Source: Rheinheimera sp. A13L
Lineage (GTDB): Bacteria; Pseudomonadota; Gammaproteobacteria; Enterobacterales; Alteromonadaceae
DNA: 32,267 nt
NCBI RefSeq assembly: GCF_000217935.1
Contig: NZ_AFHI01000027.1
Coordinates: forward strand, 1-32,267
Direction: 5' to 3'
The position numbers and the translations under genes were made by a program. Below, in pieces: positions 7,716 to 18,259 of this stretch. Each line of letters starts with the position of its first letter. Positions within the stretch are counted from its first letter, which is position 1. Below the pieces are notes generated by a model. That model searched no databases. It was not told the origin of the DNA and worked only from the letters and a program-made list of their open reading frames with translations.

Positions 7716-8987
7716 CTACTTTACTGTCGATACAAATTCAGGATAGGCTTCTACACCACACTCTGAACGATCAACACCTTCATATTCTTCCTGCTCTGAG
7801 ACTCGGATACCCATAGTCATTTTCAAAGCAAACCACACTACAGAGCTGGCCACAAAAACCCAGACAAAAATAGTCGCAGCACCAGCCAGTTGACCCATTA
7901 ATGAGGCCGACTCTTTGGTCAGAGGAACAATCAATAATCCAAATAAACCTACAGTACCGTGCACAGAAATCGCACCTACAGGGTCATCAATTTTTAACTT
8001 ATCTAAGGCCAGAATAGAACCGACCACTAACACACCTGCAATGGCACCGAAGATAGAGGCTTCCAGTGGTGTTGGCATTGAAGGTTCGGCAGTAATAGCC
8101 ACTAAGCCCGCTAAAGCACCGTTTAACGCCATGGTTAAATCAGCCTTTTTGAACAACAGCATAGACAAGCCAATGGCAGCAATAGTTCCCGCAGCAGCAG
8201 CAGCATTGGTATTTAAGAACACCACAGCTACAGCATTAGCATTGGCAATATCACCTAACTTCAGTACTGAACCACCGTTAAAGCCAAACCAGCCTAACCA
8301 CAGAATTAAAGTACCTAAAGCAGCGAGTGGCATATTAGAACCAGGGAAAGCGTGAGCTTTGCCGTCTTTGCCATATTTGCCTTTACGGGCACCTAACAGG
8401 ATAACACCAGCTAAAGCCGCAGCAGCACCAGCTAAATGTACTATGCCTGAACCTGCAAAGTCAGAGAATCCTAAGTCGCCTAAGCTGTATAGACCAAATA
8501 CAGACTGGCCGCCCCAGGTCCATGAACCTTCCATTGGATAGATAAAACCTGTCATCACTACAGCAAAAGTCAGGAAAGCCCATAACTTCATACGTTCAGC
8601 CACAGCACCAGACACGATCGACATAGCAGTGGCAACAAAAACTACCTGGAAGAAGAAATCTGAAGCTTTGGAATAAATAGCTTTACCTTCAAAGCCATTT
8701 TCGCGCTCAGCGAAACTGGTTAAGGTTTGGGCTACATCCACTTCACCTATACCTGATAAGAAGTAGCCACCGCCGTACATCAGCTGGTAACCACAGACCA
8801 GATACATCACACATGACACTGAATACAACACCACGTTTTTAGTCAAAATTTCAGTGGTATTTTTTGCCCTGACTAAACCAGCTTCCAGCATGGAGAAGCC
8901 AGCGGCCATCCACATCACTAAAGCACCACACACCAAAAAGTAGAAAGTGTCCATCGCAAACTGTAAATGATAAATTTGTTCCTGCAT
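7716..8987 (-). CDS. amtB: Ammonium transporter
   Basis: A 423-residue inner-membrane channel of the Amt/Rh family that conducts ammonium/ammonia, gated by GlnK. About 11 hydrophobic segments are visible. Marks include FSMLEAGLVRAKN near residue 31-43, the twin pore histidines in GIVHLAGAAAALAG and ISVHGTVGLFG, and GWFGFNGGS. The N-terminus goes directly into the first membrane segment, without the cleavable leader of E. coli AmtB. The tail after the last helix (RVSEQEEYEGVDRSECG) is the region that binds GlnK in relatives. The ATG at 8987 has AGGGG upstream and lies 10 bp after glnK, so the two form one operon. Confidence 0.97.
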   Translation of the reverse strand: MQEQIYHLQFAMDTFYFLVCGALVMWMAAGFSMLEAGLVRAKNTTEILTKNVVLYSVSCVMYLVCGYQLMYGGGYFLSGIGEVDVAQTLTSFAERENGFEGKAIYSKASDFFFQVVFVATAMSIVSGAVAERMKLWAFLTFAVVMTGFIYPMEGSWTWGGQSVFGLYSLGDLGFSDFAGSGIVHLAGAAAALAGVILLGARKGKYGKDGKAHAFPGSNMPLAALGTLILWLGWFGFNGGSVLKLGDIANANAVAVVFLNTNAAAAAGTIAAIGLSMLLFKKADLTMALNGALAGLVAITAEPSMPTPLEASIFGAIAGVLVVGSILALDKLKIDDPVGAISVHGTVGLFGLLIVPLTKESASLMGQLAGAATIFVWVFVASSVVWFALKMTMGIRVSEQEEYEGVDRSECGVEAYPEFVSTVK

Positions 8988-8997
8988 GATTTACCCC

Positions 8998-9432
<435 letters not shown>

Positions 9433-9449
9433 TTAGATTTCAAATGCTC

Positions 9450-9475
9450 AAAAAAAACGCACCAAGAAGGTGCGT
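9450..9475 (-). terminator. Intrinsic terminator of yacL, overlapping an NtrC-like palindrome
   Basis: The stem ACGCACC/GGTGCGT with loop AAGAA is followed on the minus strand by eight T. It ends the yacL transcript. The core GCACC-N5-GGTGC also matches the NtrC operator core and lies upstream of glnK. Confidence 0.85.
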
Positions 9476-9517
9476 TTATTCACTGCCAGAGTGCAGCCCG
9501 TGGGCATAAAAATCAGA

Positions 9518-9892
9518 TCAGGCTGGTAAAAACTGCTGCCATTGAGCCACTAAATGCAGCAGATCTTCCAGACCACATTCAGCATAAAGCTGACTCTGAT
9601 CCAGCTCCAGGTCCTGTTCAGGATCCAGCTCAGTATCAGCACCTCCTTCCTGCAACAGTGCATAGTGACAAATCACCACTTCAGAGGCCTGTACCGTCAG
9701 GCGATACTCTTTACCATCCCATTGATACTGACTCTGTGCATTCAGCTGTTGTAGCTGCGTGAACAGAGGCTGATAGGCACTGGCTTCAGGCTCAAACTCA
9801 TCCAATAAGAAACACTGCAACGCCAGTTGCTCAGAACTTAACTTCAGGCTATAGCGCTTCGCATCTGTGTTATAAATAAAATCGAATTCCAT
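9518..9892 (-). CDS. yacL: UPF0231 family protein YacL
   Basis: A 124-residue acidic cytoplasmic protein of unknown function. It resembles E. coli YacL in its start (MEFDFIYNTDAKRYSLKLS), the central WDGKEYRLTVQASEVVI and the C-terminal CGLEDLLHLVAQW. The ATG at 9892 has AGG six bases ahead; the GTG at 9895 is the alternative. It lies downstream of acnB as in E. coli, but a strong terminator sits between the two. Confidence 0.87.
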   Translation of the reverse strand: MEFDFIYNTDAKRYSLKLSSEQLALQCFLLDEFEPEASAYQPLFTQLQQLNAQSQYQWDGKEYRLTVQASEVVICHYALLQEGGADTELDPEQDLELDQSQLYAECGLEDLLHLVAQWQQFLPA

Positions 9893-9922
9893 CACTCACC
9901 TGCCCCAAGAATAGTGGCACAT

Positions 9923-9950
9923 AAAAAAGGCCCGCTAAGCGGGCCTTTTC
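9923..9950. terminator. Intrinsic terminator between acnB and yacL
   Basis: The stem GGCCCGC/GCGGGCC with a three-base loop (TAA) is flanked by six A on the left and four T on the right. On the minus strand it ends in a T run just after the acnB stop, so yacL probably needs read-through or its own promoter. Confidence 0.9.
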
Positions 9951-9967
9951 ACATCACTTAAAACGAA

Positions 9968-12565
9968 TTATACAGCTTGCTGAATAATGACATTCGCTGC
10001 TTTGCTGGTGTACTGGCTCATCTGATGGAAATTCAGGTAGCGGTAAGTATCCGCAGCCGTGGTTTCAATCTGTTTAGCGTACTCCAGGTACTCAGGCACT
10101 GTGGGCAGACGGCCGATAATTGCAGACACGGCAGCTAACTCAGCAGACGCCAGATAGACATTAGCGCCCTGACCTAAACGGTTCGGGAAGTTACGGGTAG
10201 AAGTAGATACCACAGTGGTGTTGTCGCCTACACGAGCCTGGTTACCCATACATAATGAGCAACCCGGGATCTCAATACGGGCACCAACACGGCCGTAAAT
10301 ACCGTAATAACCTTCTTCAGTCAGCTGATCTTTATCCATCTTGGTAGGCGGAGCTATCCACAGACGAGTTGGGATCTGGCCTTTGAACTTGTCTAACAAC
10401 TTACCAGCAGCACGGAAGTGGCCGATGTTAGTCATACAAGAACCGATAAAGACTTCATCAATTTTATCGCCTGCCACTTGTGACAATAAACGGGCGTCAT
10501 CCGGATCGTTTGGCGCACACAGAATTGGCTCTTTAATATCAGCCAGGTCGATTTCGATGATGGCCGCATATTCAGCGTCAGCGTCAGCACGTTCCAGTTT
10601 TGGATCCGCTAACCAGGCTTGCATCGCCTGAACACGACGTTCGATAGTACGGACATCGCCATAGCCTTCGCTCAGCATCCACTTTAACATCACGATGTTT
10701 GATTCTAAGTATTCAGCCACTGAAGCTTCAGACAAAGTGATAGTACAACCTGCAGCTGAACGTTCAGCTGAAGCGTCAGACAATTCAAAGGCCTGTTCAG
10801 CCGTTAAATGTTCCAGGCCTTCAATCTCTAACACACGGCCAGAGAAAATGTTGACCTTGCCTTTCTTCTCAACAGTCAGCAAACCCTGCTTGATGCCGTA
10901 GTAAGGAATAGCATGCACTAAATCACGTAAAGTGATACCAGGCTGCATTTCACCTTTAAAACGCACCAGCACAGATTCAGGCATATCCAATGGCATAACA
11001 CCGGTCGCAGCAGCAAAAGCCACTAAACCAGAACCTGCCGGGAAAGAAATACCGATAGGGAAACGGGTGTGAGAGTCACCACCAGTACCTACAGTGTCTG
11101 GTAACAACATACGGTTTAACCAGCTGTGGATTACACCATCACCAGGGCGTAAAGAGATACCACCACGGTTCATAATGAAATCTGGCAGCGTGTGGTGCGT
11201 GTTCACGTCAACAGGCTTTGGATAAGCTGCGGTGTGACAGAACGACTGCATCACTAAGTCAGCAGAGAAACCTAAACAGGCTAAGTCTTTTAACTCATCA
11301 CGGGTCATAGGACCAGTGGTGTCCTGCGAGCCTACTGTGGTCATTTTTGGTTCACAGTATTGGCCTGGACGAATACCTTTCACGCCACAAGCTTTACCGA
11401 CCAGCTTCTGCGCTAAAGTGAAACCTTTGTTGGTCACTTCAGTCACAGCAGGACGCTCAAACACTGTGGAGTGAGGTAAACCTAAAGCTTCACGGGCTTT
11501 GTCAGTTAAACCACGACCGATGATCAGAGGAATACGGCCACCGGCACGCACTTCATCTAACAGCACGTTCGAGCGTAATTCAAAAGTAGAAATCACTTCA
11601 TCAGTGCCGTGGCGCTTGACCACACCCTGATGTGGGAAAATGTCGATCACATCACCCATGTTCATGGTCGACACGTCTAACTCGATAGGTAATGAACCTG
11701 AGTCTTCCATAGTATTGAAGAAAATAGGCGCAATTTTACTGCCTAAACAGACACCACCAGTGCGCTTGTTTGGCACAAATGGAATGTCTTCGCCCATAAA
11801 CCACAGCACAGAGTTCGTGGCTGATTTACGGCTTGAACCAGTACCGACCACGTCACCGACATAAGCCAGTGGGAAACCTTTGGCGATCAAAGCTTCGATT
11901 TGTTTCACCGGGCCTTTTGAACCAGGTGCATCAGGCTCGATACCATCACGCACGTTTTTCAGCATAGCTAAAGCATGCAGAGGAATATCAGGGCGTGACC
12001 ATGCATCCGGAGCTGGTGATAAATCGTCAGTGTTGGTTTCGCCTGTCACTTTAAATACAGTGACAGTGATTTTTTCAGGGATAGCAGGCTTGCTGGTATA
12101 CCACTCGGCATCAGCCCAGCTTTGTAATACAGCCTTGGCGTGTGCATTGCCTGCGTCTGCTTTTTCTTTCACGTCATGGAAAGAATCAAACATCAGTAAA
12201 GTGTGAGATAAACCTTTAGCTGCTAAAGCCGCTAATTTTGGGTTATCCAGCAAGTCGATCATTGGCTGGATATTGTAGCCACCAAACATAGTGCCCAATA
12301 ATTCAGTTGCACGTTCTGCAGTGACTAACGGGCTTGCTACTTCGCCTTTGGCGACAGCAGTTAAAAAGCCGGCTTTGACATAAGCCGCTTCGTCCACACC
12401 TGGTGGAATACGGTTTTCTAACAAATCAACTAAGAATGCACCTTCGTCTGCTGGTGGGTTTTTCAGTAATTCAGTTAACGACGCCACTTGTTGCGCGTTA
12501 AGTGGCAACGGAGGAATGCCTTGGGCGGCACGTTCGGCCACATGTTCACGGTATTGTTGAAGCAC
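9968..12565 (-). CDS. acnB: Aconitate hydratase B
   Basis: The main TCA-cycle aconitase, with a [4Fe-4S] cluster, converting citrate to isocitrate via cis-aconitate; it may also act on 2-methyl-cis-aconitate. The 865 residues equal E. coli AcnB. N-terminal HEAT-like region ([22 protein letters not shown]), swivel domain, then the catalytic domains with cluster cysteines in [10 protein letters not shown] and GCSLCMGNQ. The start codon is GTG at 12565 with AGAGGAC upstream, matching the family N-terminus. Upstream on the minus strand are a perfect -10 (12644-12649), another TATACT (12677-12682), and a Fur-like palindrome at 12731-12747. Iron-linked control is an inference. Confidence 0.98.
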   Translation of the reverse strand: MLQQYREHVAERAAQGIPPLPLNAQQVASLTELLKNPPADEGAFLVDLLENRIPPGVDEAAYVKAGFLTAVAKGEVASPLVTAERATELLGTMFGGYNIQPMIDLLDNPKLAALAAKGLSHTLLMFDSFHDVKEKADAGNAHAKAVLQSWADAEWYTSKPAIPEKITVTVFKVTGETNTDDLSPAPDAWSRPDIPLHALAMLKNVRDGIEPDAPGSKGPVKQIEALIAKGFPLAYVGDVVGTGSSRKSATNSVLWFMGEDIPFVPNKRTGGVCLGSKIAPIFFNTMEDSGSLPIELDVSTMNMGDVIDIFPHQGVVKRHGTDEVISTFELRSNVLLDEVRAGGRIPLIIGRGLTDKAREALGLPHSTVFERPAVTEVTNKGFTLAQKLVGKACGVKGIRPGQYCEPKMTTVGSQDTTGPMTRDELKDLACLGFSADLVMQSFCHTAAYPKPVDVNTHHTLPDFIMNRGGISLRPGDGVIHSWLNRMLLPDTVGTGGDSHTRFPIGISFPAGSGLVAFAAATGVMPLDMPESVLVRFKGEMQPGITLRDLVHAIPYYGIKQGLLTVEKKGKVNIFSGRVLEIEGLEHLTAEQAFELSDASAERSAAGCTITLSEASVAEYLESNIVMLKWMLSEGYGDVRTIERRVQAMQAWLADPKLERADADAEYAAIIEIDLADIKEPILCAPNDPDDARLLSQVAGDKIDEVFIGSCMTNIGHFRAAGKLLDKFKGQIPTRLWIAPPTKMDKDQLTEEGYYGIYGRVGARIEIPGCSLCMGNQARVGDNTTVVSTSTRNFPNRLGQGANVYLASAELAAVSAIIGRLPTVPEYLEYAKQIETTAADTYRYLNFHQMSQYTSKAANVIIQQAV

Positions 12566-12643
12566 AGTAATGTCCTCTGGTTAGGTCGCCACAGAGTACT
12601 GTATCAGTACCGCAGCGATAGACAGGAATCTCGAACAGGCTGG

Positions 12644-12649
12644 ATTATA
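12644..12649 (-). promoter_or_regulatory. -10 element of the probable acnB promoter
   Basis: A perfect TATAAT on the minus strand, about 80 bp before the GTG start of acnB. The -35 region (TGTCAA at 17 bp) is poor, which suggests an activated or weak promoter. A second TATACT at 12677-12682 may be an upstream start. Confidence 0.5.
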
Positions 12650-12730
12650 AGAAAAAACCGCCCGAATTGACATCAGAGTATAAGCAAGCAAGCTTATAGT
12701 CGCTATAACTTTCGTGAATACCACGCCCAG

Positions 12731-12747
12731 TTGAGAATCATTCTCAA
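12731..12747. promoter_or_regulatory. Fur-like operator upstream of acnB
   Basis: The perfect palindrome TTGAGAATCATTCTCAA contains TGAGAAT-C-ATTCTCA, the 7-1-7 layout of Fur boxes (consensus TGATAATNATTATCA) with one change in each half. It is 166 bp before the acnB start and roughly 70-100 bp upstream of the two candidate acnB start sites. Confidence 0.6.
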
Positions 12748-12779
12748 GAATAATACTAGAACTGGTCGTGCAGAAAGCC

Positions 12780-12803
12780 AAATGGCCGCATAAGCGGCCA
12801 TTT
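12780..12803 (-). terminator. Probable terminator hairpin after the M13 peptidase gene
   Basis: A perfect 10-bp stem, AAATGGCCGC/GCGGCCATTT, with loop ATAA starts about 20 bp after the stop codon on the minus strand. The T run is short and interrupted, so it may terminate weakly. Confidence 0.6.
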
Positions 12804-12824
12804 GTCATCGAAAATAAAAGCGGA

Positions 12825-14915
12825 TTACCAAATCTTCACGCGATTTTCCGGCGCTATATACAGCTTGTCACCTTCTTTCACATCAAAAGCCGTGTAGAAC
12901 ACTGGCAAGTTAGACACTATGCCATTCACACGGTAATGTGGAGGTGAATGAGGACCTGTTGCCAGCTGTTGTTTCATCATTTCTTCACGGTATTGAGAAC
13001 GCCATACCTGAGCCCAGCTTAATAACACTCGCTGATCACCGGTGAAACCATCCATCACAGGCGCTTCTTTGCCTTGCAGCGATAACTGATAAGCCTTCAG
13101 AGCTACAGTTAAACCACCTAAATCACCGATGTTTTCACCTAAAGTCAAATCACCATTCACAAAGTGACCTGTTACAGGTTCAAACTTGCTGTACTGAGCG
13201 CTTAAGGCTTTGCCCAAAGCCTGGAACTTGGTTTCGTCCTGCTCTGTCCACCAGTTGCGTAAGTTGCCATCGCCGTCGTATTTAGCGCCTTGATCGTCAA
13301 AACCATGGCCAATTTCGTGACCAATCACAGCACCTATGCCGCCATAGTTCACTGCATCTTCTGCTGCCATATTAAAGAATGGTGGTTGCAAAATAGCTGC
13401 AGGGAATACGATTTCATTGTTCACCGGGTTGTAATAGGCATTGACGGTTTGAGGTGTCATATACCATTCGTCTTTGTCGATTGGCTTGCCTAACTTGGCC
13501 AGCATCTGATCGTAACCCCAGTGGGTAGAACGGACAAAGTTACCCAACAAGTCATCGGCTTTGATCTCCAGATTGGAGTAATCTTTCCACTTATTTGGAT
13601 AACCAATTTTTGGCACAAAAGTACTCAGCTTCACCAAAGCGGCCTTTTTGGTGTCTTCCGACATCCATTCCAGCTCTTTGATCGACTGCTCATAAGCGCT
13701 GATCAAATTGGCAACTAACAACTCCATACGTTGTTTGGCTTCAGGTTTAAAGTGACGTTCCACATACAGCTTGCCGGTTAATTCACCCAGCACAGCATCA
13801 CTGGCATCCACAGCTTTTTTCCAGCGTGGTTTTTGCTCTTTAATGCCACGTAAAGTCGCTGAATAAAACTGGAACTGACGGTCTTCAAAAGCTTTATTCA
13901 GCTTGTCAGCAAAGGAGTTGATGGTATGGAAGGTCAGGTAGTCCTGCCAGCTTTGCACATCTGTGGTTGCAACAAGTTTACCTAAAGCTTCAAAGTAGCT
14001 TGGCTGACCGATAATGACTTCATTGACGTTCGCAAGTTTTGAACCTGCGGCAAAATCGTTCCAGCTAAAGTCACCGAGGGTTTTGCTTAAATCAGCATTA
14101 GATACCTTGTTGTAGGTTTTATCTGCGTCACGGTTTTCAACACGAGTCCACTGATTTTTGGCCAGCTCAGTTTCCAGTGCATAAACACGTTTAGCAGCAG
14201 CTGCAGGGTCGGCATGCTTAGCTAAAGTAAATAAATCCAGCAGGTAGGCCTGGTAGTCGGCCTGAATTTTTTTCGAGGCTTCATCTTCTTTAGTGTAATA
14301 GTCACGGTCTGGTAAACCTAAGCCGCTCTGGTCAAAATACACTGCGTATTCAGTGGATTTTTTCGCGTCGTTGTTGACATACCAGCTTAGCGGAATAGTT
14401 ACGCCATCGCGTTGCAGTGAAGCAAAAGTACTGGCCAGTTGCTTTTTATCTCTTAAACTCTGGATCAGTTCTAACTGTGGCTGCAGGGCTGTTAAGCCTA
14501 ATTCTTCCAGTTTGGCTTCGTTCATATAGCTGTTGTAGAAGCTACCTAACTTATGACCATCTGAACCTGGTGCCAGATCAGTGCGGCTGGCGACTTCATC
14601 AATAATAGCTTTCACAGCTAACTGAGAGTTATCCGCCAGTATATGGAAAGAACCGTAGGAAGATTTGTCTGCCGGAATTTCAGTTTTCTTCAGCCAACCG
14701 CCATTGACTGCTAAAAAGAAGTCATCCTGAAAACGTACTGTCGAATCAAAGTTTTCTTTATCCACACCCGAAACTAATGCTGCTACAGCTGCTGTTGTTT
14801 GTTGTTCTGCTGCTGGTTTTGCCGTTTCAGTGGTGGTGGTTTCAGGGGCTTTGCCACAAGCCGCCAGACCAAGCGCAATAGCCACGCTTAAGGCGGTCAG
14901 AGTAATTTTTTTCAT
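12825..14915 (-). CDS. M13-family (neprilysin/PepO-like) zinc metallopeptidase lipoprotein
   Basis: A 696-residue endopeptidase likely anchored to the outer or inner membrane and facing the periplasm. The N-terminus MKKITLTALSVAIALGLAAC is a lipoprotein signal with lipobox LAAC (Cys20), followed by a Thr/Ala-rich linker. The M13 N-domain motif FYNSYMNEAKLE-type region precedes the catalytic domain with the substrate-binding VNAYYNP, the zinc motif HEIGH, ENIGDLGG supplying the third ligand Glu, and a C-terminal PENRVKIW that replaces the usual CRVW. The open frame starts at a TTG (14933), but the ATG at 14915 gives the proper signal peptide and has AGGA upstream. Physiological substrates are not known. 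Confidence 0.94.
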   Translation of the reverse strand: MKKITLTALSVAIALGLAACGKAPETTTTETAKPAAEQQTTAAVAALVSGVDKENFDSTVRFQDDFFLAVNGGWLKKTEIPADKSSYGSFHILADNSQLAVKAIIDEVASRTDLAPGSDGHKLGSFYNSYMNEAKLEELGLTALQPQLELIQSLRDKKQLASTFASLQRDGVTIPLSWYVNNDAKKSTEYAVYFDQSGLGLPDRDYYTKEDEASKKIQADYQAYLLDLFTLAKHADPAAAAKRVYALETELAKNQWTRVENRDADKTYNKVSNADLSKTLGDFSWNDFAAGSKLANVNEVIIGQPSYFEALGKLVATTDVQSWQDYLTFHTINSFADKLNKAFEDRQFQFYSATLRGIKEQKPRWKKAVDASDAVLGELTGKLYVERHFKPEAKQRMELLVANLISAYEQSIKELEWMSEDTKKAALVKLSTFVPKIGYPNKWKDYSNLEIKADDLLGNFVRSTHWGYDQMLAKLGKPIDKDEWYMTPQTVNAYYNPVNNEIVFPAAILQPPFFNMAAEDAVNYGGIGAVIGHEIGHGFDDQGAKYDGDGNLRNWWTEQDETKFQALGKALSAQYSKFEPVTGHFVNGDLTLGENIGDLGGLTVALKAYQLSLQGKEAPVMDGFTGDQRVLLSWAQVWRSQYREEMMKQQLATGPHSPPHYRVNGIVSNLPVFYTAFDVKEGDKLYIAPENRVKIW

Positions 14916-15004
14916 TCGAAGGGTTCCTGCCAAAAAGGGTTAAATAACCGCACTATACTACTCCGGCAGGCAGTTTTTTGTTAATGGAAGTTGTAACAAA
15001 ATAT

Positions 15005-15041
15005 GAAAAAACCGGCAATGCGAAGCAGTTGCCGGTTTTGT
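15005..15041 (-). terminator. Intrinsic terminator of the pdhR-aceEF-lpdA operon
   Basis: The stem AACCGGCAA/TTGCCGGTT (15010-15018 with 15029-15037), with extra pairing in the loop, is followed by a T run on the minus strand. It lies about 30 bp after the lpdA stop. Confidence 0.9.
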
Positions 15042-15069
15042 TGCTTAGTCTCTTAATAAAGAGCCAGGC

Positions 15070-16482
15070 TTATTTTTTCTTGGCTTTTGGATTTGGCAGG
15101 TCAGTGATAGAACCTTCGTACATCTCAGCTGCTAAACCAATAGATTCGTTTAAAGTTGGGTGAGCATGGATAGTCAGAGCGATGTCTTCAGCGTCTGCAC
15201 CCATTTCTACTGCTAAGCAGATTTCACCTAACATTTCGCCAGCGTTAATACCCACAATAGCGCCACCTAAAATACGGTGTGTTTCTTTGTCGAAAATTAA
15301 CTTAGTGAAGCCTTCAGTGCGGGCTGAAGCGATAGCACGGCCAGAAGCAGCCCAAGGGAAAGTGGCAGTTTCAACAGCAACGCCTTTTTCTTTAGCTTCT
15401 TTTTCAGTGATACCTACCCATGCCATTTCCGGATCTGTGTAAGCCACAGAAGGAATGCAACGTGGGTCGAAGAAGTGCTTCAGACCAGAAATGACTTCAG
15501 CAGCCACATGACCTTCATGTACAGCTTTGTGCGCTAACATTGGCTGACCAATGACGTCACCAATAGCGTAGATATGAGGCACGTTAGTTCGCAGTTGTTT
15601 ATCTACATTGATAAAACCACGCTCATCCACGTTCACACCAGCTTTAGCTGCATCTAACAGAGAACCGTTTGGACGACGGCCCACTGCCACTAAAATTTTG
15701 TCGTAACGTACAGGTGTTGCAGGTGCGTTTTTGCCTTCAAAAGTCACATACAAACCGTCAGCTTTGGCTTCAACTGCAGTCACTTTAGTCGACAGCATGA
15801 TGTTGAAGTTGTCTTTGTTGTATTTGGTGTAGACCTTCACCAGATCCGTATCAGCAGCAGGAACCAGCTGATCAGCAAATTCAACTACAGAAACTTTAGA
15901 GCCTAAAGCACGGTACACAGTACCCATCTCTAAACCAATGATACCGCCACCTAATACCAGCATTTCGCCAGGAATGTCTTTTAATTCCAGAGCGCCGGTA
16001 GAGTCGATCACTCGGGCATCGTCTTTTGGAATAAATGGCAGAGCAACTGGCTCAGAACCAGCAGCGATAATGGCGCTTTCAAAAGTAATAGTGGTATCAC
16101 CCACAACCAGCGTATTTGGGCCAGTGAATTTGCCGTAGCCAGTCACTACTTTGACTTTACGCATTTTAGACATACCGGCTAAGCCGTTAGTCAGCTGAGC
16201 TACTACTTTGTCTTTCCAGGCACGGATTTTGTCTAAATCGATTTGTGGAGCACCAAAAGTCACACCGTGCGAGGCCATTTCTTTTGCATCGTCGATCACT
16301 TTGGCTACATGTAATAAAGCTTTAGATGGGATACAGCCAACATTTAAACAAACACCACCAAGTGTGCTGCGTGCTTCAACTAAAGTCACTTCCAGACCTA
16401 AGTCAGCTGCGCGAAATGCTGCAGAATATCCACCAGGGCCAGCGCCTAACACCACAACTTGAGTTTTGATTTCGTTGCTCAT
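15070..16482 (-). CDS. lpdA: Dihydrolipoyl dehydrogenase (E3)
   Basis: A 470-residue FAD enzyme that reoxidises dihydrolipoyl groups of the pyruvate and 2-oxoglutarate dehydrogenase complexes and the glycine cleavage system. The FAD motif GAGPGGYSAAFRAA is at residues 13-26, the redox disulfide is Cys45-Cys50 in GGVCLNVGCIPSKALLH, the NAD motif GGGIIGLEMG is central, and HAHPTLNES holds the catalytic His/Glu. The ATG at 16482 has AAGG upstream. A 143-bp gap separates it from aceF, longer than other gaps in the operon, which leaves room for a separate lpd promoter as known in E. coli; a GATAAAAT word near the middle is the best -10 candidate. Confidence 0.98.
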   Translation of the reverse strand: MSNEIKTQVVVLGAGPGGYSAAFRAADLGLEVTLVEARSTLGGVCLNVGCIPSKALLHVAKVIDDAKEMASHGVTFGAPQIDLDKIRAWKDKVVAQLTNGLAGMSKMRKVKVVTGYGKFTGPNTLVVGDTTITFESAIIAAGSEPVALPFIPKDDARVIDSTGALELKDIPGEMLVLGGGIIGLEMGTVYRALGSKVSVVEFADQLVPAADTDLVKVYTKYNKDNFNIMLSTKVTAVEAKADGLYVTFEGKNAPATPVRYDKILVAVGRRPNGSLLDAAKAGVNVDERGFINVDKQLRTNVPHIYAIGDVIGQPMLAHKAVHEGHVAAEVISGLKHFFDPRCIPSVAYTDPEMAWVGITEKEAKEKGVAVETATFPWAASGRAIASARTEGFTKLIFDKETHRILGGAIVGINAGEMLGEICLAVEMGADAEDIALTIHAHPTLNESIGLAAEMYEGSITDLPNPKAKKK

Positions 16483-16625
16483 CGGTTTACCTTTTTATCT
16501 TTTGCTAAGATAGCCGCCAGTCAAAACAGACGGCCAGGAAATAAAGTGACGGAATTTTATCACCCTACCTGAAAGATGTCCCGTAACTTTTCAGAACACA
16601 GGACAACTTTCAGTCGTGTTTTGTC

Positions 16626-18248
16626 TTACATAATGATCTGACGGATATCAGCCAGATAAGATGCCAGAGTAGCGGTGAAACGCGCTGCCAAAGCACCATC
16701 AATCACACGGTGATCGTAAGAGACAGACAAAGGCACCATAAGGCGTGGTTCAAATTCTTTACCATTCCACTTAGGTTTGATATCAGATTTTGACACACCC
16801 AGAATAGCCACTTCAGGCGCATTGACTATAGGCGTAAAAGCCGTACCACCAATACCACCTAAGCTGGAGATGGTAAAACATCCGCCCTGCATATCCGCAG
16901 CTGTCAGCTTACCTTCACGGGCTTTTAACGAAATCTCCTGCAGTTCGCGGGATAATTCGATAATGCCTTTTTTGTTTACGTCACGTACTACGGGCACCAC
17001 TAAACCGTTTGGTGTGTCGACCGCTATACCTAAATGCACATATTTTTTCAGAATCAGGCTGGCGCCATCTTCAGATAACGAGCTGTTAAAGGTAGGGAAC
17101 TCTTCCATCGCTTTAGCCACAGCTTTCATAATAAAGACCAATGGGGTGTATTTAACGCCCATTTTCTTTTTATCAGCCAGCGCGTTTTGCTCTTTGCGGA
17201 ATTCTTCCAGGCCAGTGATATCAGCTTCATCAAACTGAGTCACATGCGGAATACGTACCCAGTTGCGGTGTAAGTTAGCACCAGATAATTTCTGAATACG
17301 TGACAGTGGCTTTTCTTCCACAGCGCCAAATTTGCTGAAATCCACTTTTGGCCAAGGGATTAAATCAAAACCAACACTGTTGCTACTGCTGGTGACATTG
17401 CCTTTGCCAGACGCCACTTGCGCAATAATGTTTTTCACATAATTTTGCACGTCTTCGCGCTGTACACGGCCTTTGCGGGCTGTGCCTGTGACCTTGCTTA
17501 AATCGACGCCAAACTCACGGGCTAAACGACGAACCACAGGAGAGGCATGAGCATAAGCCTGATTTTCAGTAAATTCGCTTGCTCGCGCAGATGGCGCTGC
17601 AGCCGGAGCTGATGCTGCAGGCACAGGAGCTGCTACTGGAGCTGGTGCAACAGCGGCCGGAGCTGCTACCGCAGAAGCTGCAGCTGCGGGAGCACTGCCA
17701 GCCACTTCAAATACAAAGACTGAAGAGCCTGTTTGTACTTTGTCGCCAACTTTGACTTTGATTTCTTTGACAGTACCTGCAAATGGCGCTGGTACTTCCA
17801 TTGAGGCTTTATCACCTTCCACCGACAGCAATGATTGATCAGCGGCAACAGTGTCACCGACTTTCACCATCACTTCAGTGACTTCAACGGCGTCACCACC
17901 AATATCAGGCACCTGAACTTCTTTTAGCTCTGCAGCGGCAGAAGCTGCAGGTGCTGCAGTAACAGCGGCTGGTTCAGCCGCAGGAGCTGGAGCTGCTGGC
18001 GCTGCAACAGCGCCACCTTCAGCTTCAAAAACCATAATCAGCGATCCGGTTTTTACTTTATCACCAGCTTTGACTTTAATTTCTTTGACAGTACCAGCTT
18101 GCGCTGCTGGCACTTCCATTGATGCCTTGTCGCCTTCTACCGATAACAAAGACTGGTCCAGCGTGACTTTATCGCCCACTTTTACCAGTACTTCGGTGAC
18201 TTCCACTTCATCCGCACCTATGTCCGGCACATGAATTTCAATCGTCAT
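16626..18248 (-). CDS. aceF: Pyruvate dehydrogenase E2, dihydrolipoyllysine acetyltransferase
   Basis: The 540-residue core subunit of the pyruvate dehydrogenase complex that moves the acetyl group to CoA. There are two lipoyl domains (about 1-77 and 108-182), each with [12 protein letters not shown]; the lipoyl lysines are Lys41 and Lys147. Ala/Pro-rich linkers join them to the E3-binding domain ([26 protein letters not shown] motif region) and the catalytic domain with [10 protein letters not shown] near the end. E. coli AceF has three lipoyl domains, so this is a two-domain form. The ATG at 18248 is 11 bp after aceE, in the same operon. Confidence 0.98.
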   Translation of the reverse strand: MTIEIHVPDIGADEVEVTEVLVKVGDKVTLDQSLLSVEGDKASMEVPAAQAGTVKEIKVKAGDKVKTGSLIMVFEAEGGAVAAPAAPAPAAEPAAVTAAPAASAAAELKEVQVPDIGGDAVEVTEVMVKVGDTVAADQSLLSVEGDKASMEVPAPFAGTVKEIKVKVGDKVQTGSSVFVFEVAGSAPAAAASAVAAPAAVAPAPVAAPVPAASAPAAAPSARASEFTENQAYAHASPVVRRLAREFGVDLSKVTGTARKGRVQREDVQNYVKNIIAQVASGKGNVTSSSNSVGFDLIPWPKVDFSKFGAVEEKPLSRIQKLSGANLHRNWVRIPHVTQFDEADITGLEEFRKEQNALADKKKMGVKYTPLVFIMKAVAKAMEEFPTFNSSLSEDGASLILKKYVHLGIAVDTPNGLVVPVVRDVNKKGIIELSRELQEISLKAREGKLTAADMQGGCFTISSLGGIGGTAFTPIVNAPEVAILGVSKSDIKPKWNGKEFEPRLMVPLSVSYDHRVIDGALAARFTATLASYLADIRQIIM

Positions 18249-18259
18249 GACAAATCCTC

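Noticed and set aside
12581-12808. A 75-codon minus-strand frame upstream of acnB
   Set aside because: It covers the acnB promoter region, the Fur-like palindrome and the terminator hairpin, and has no family features.
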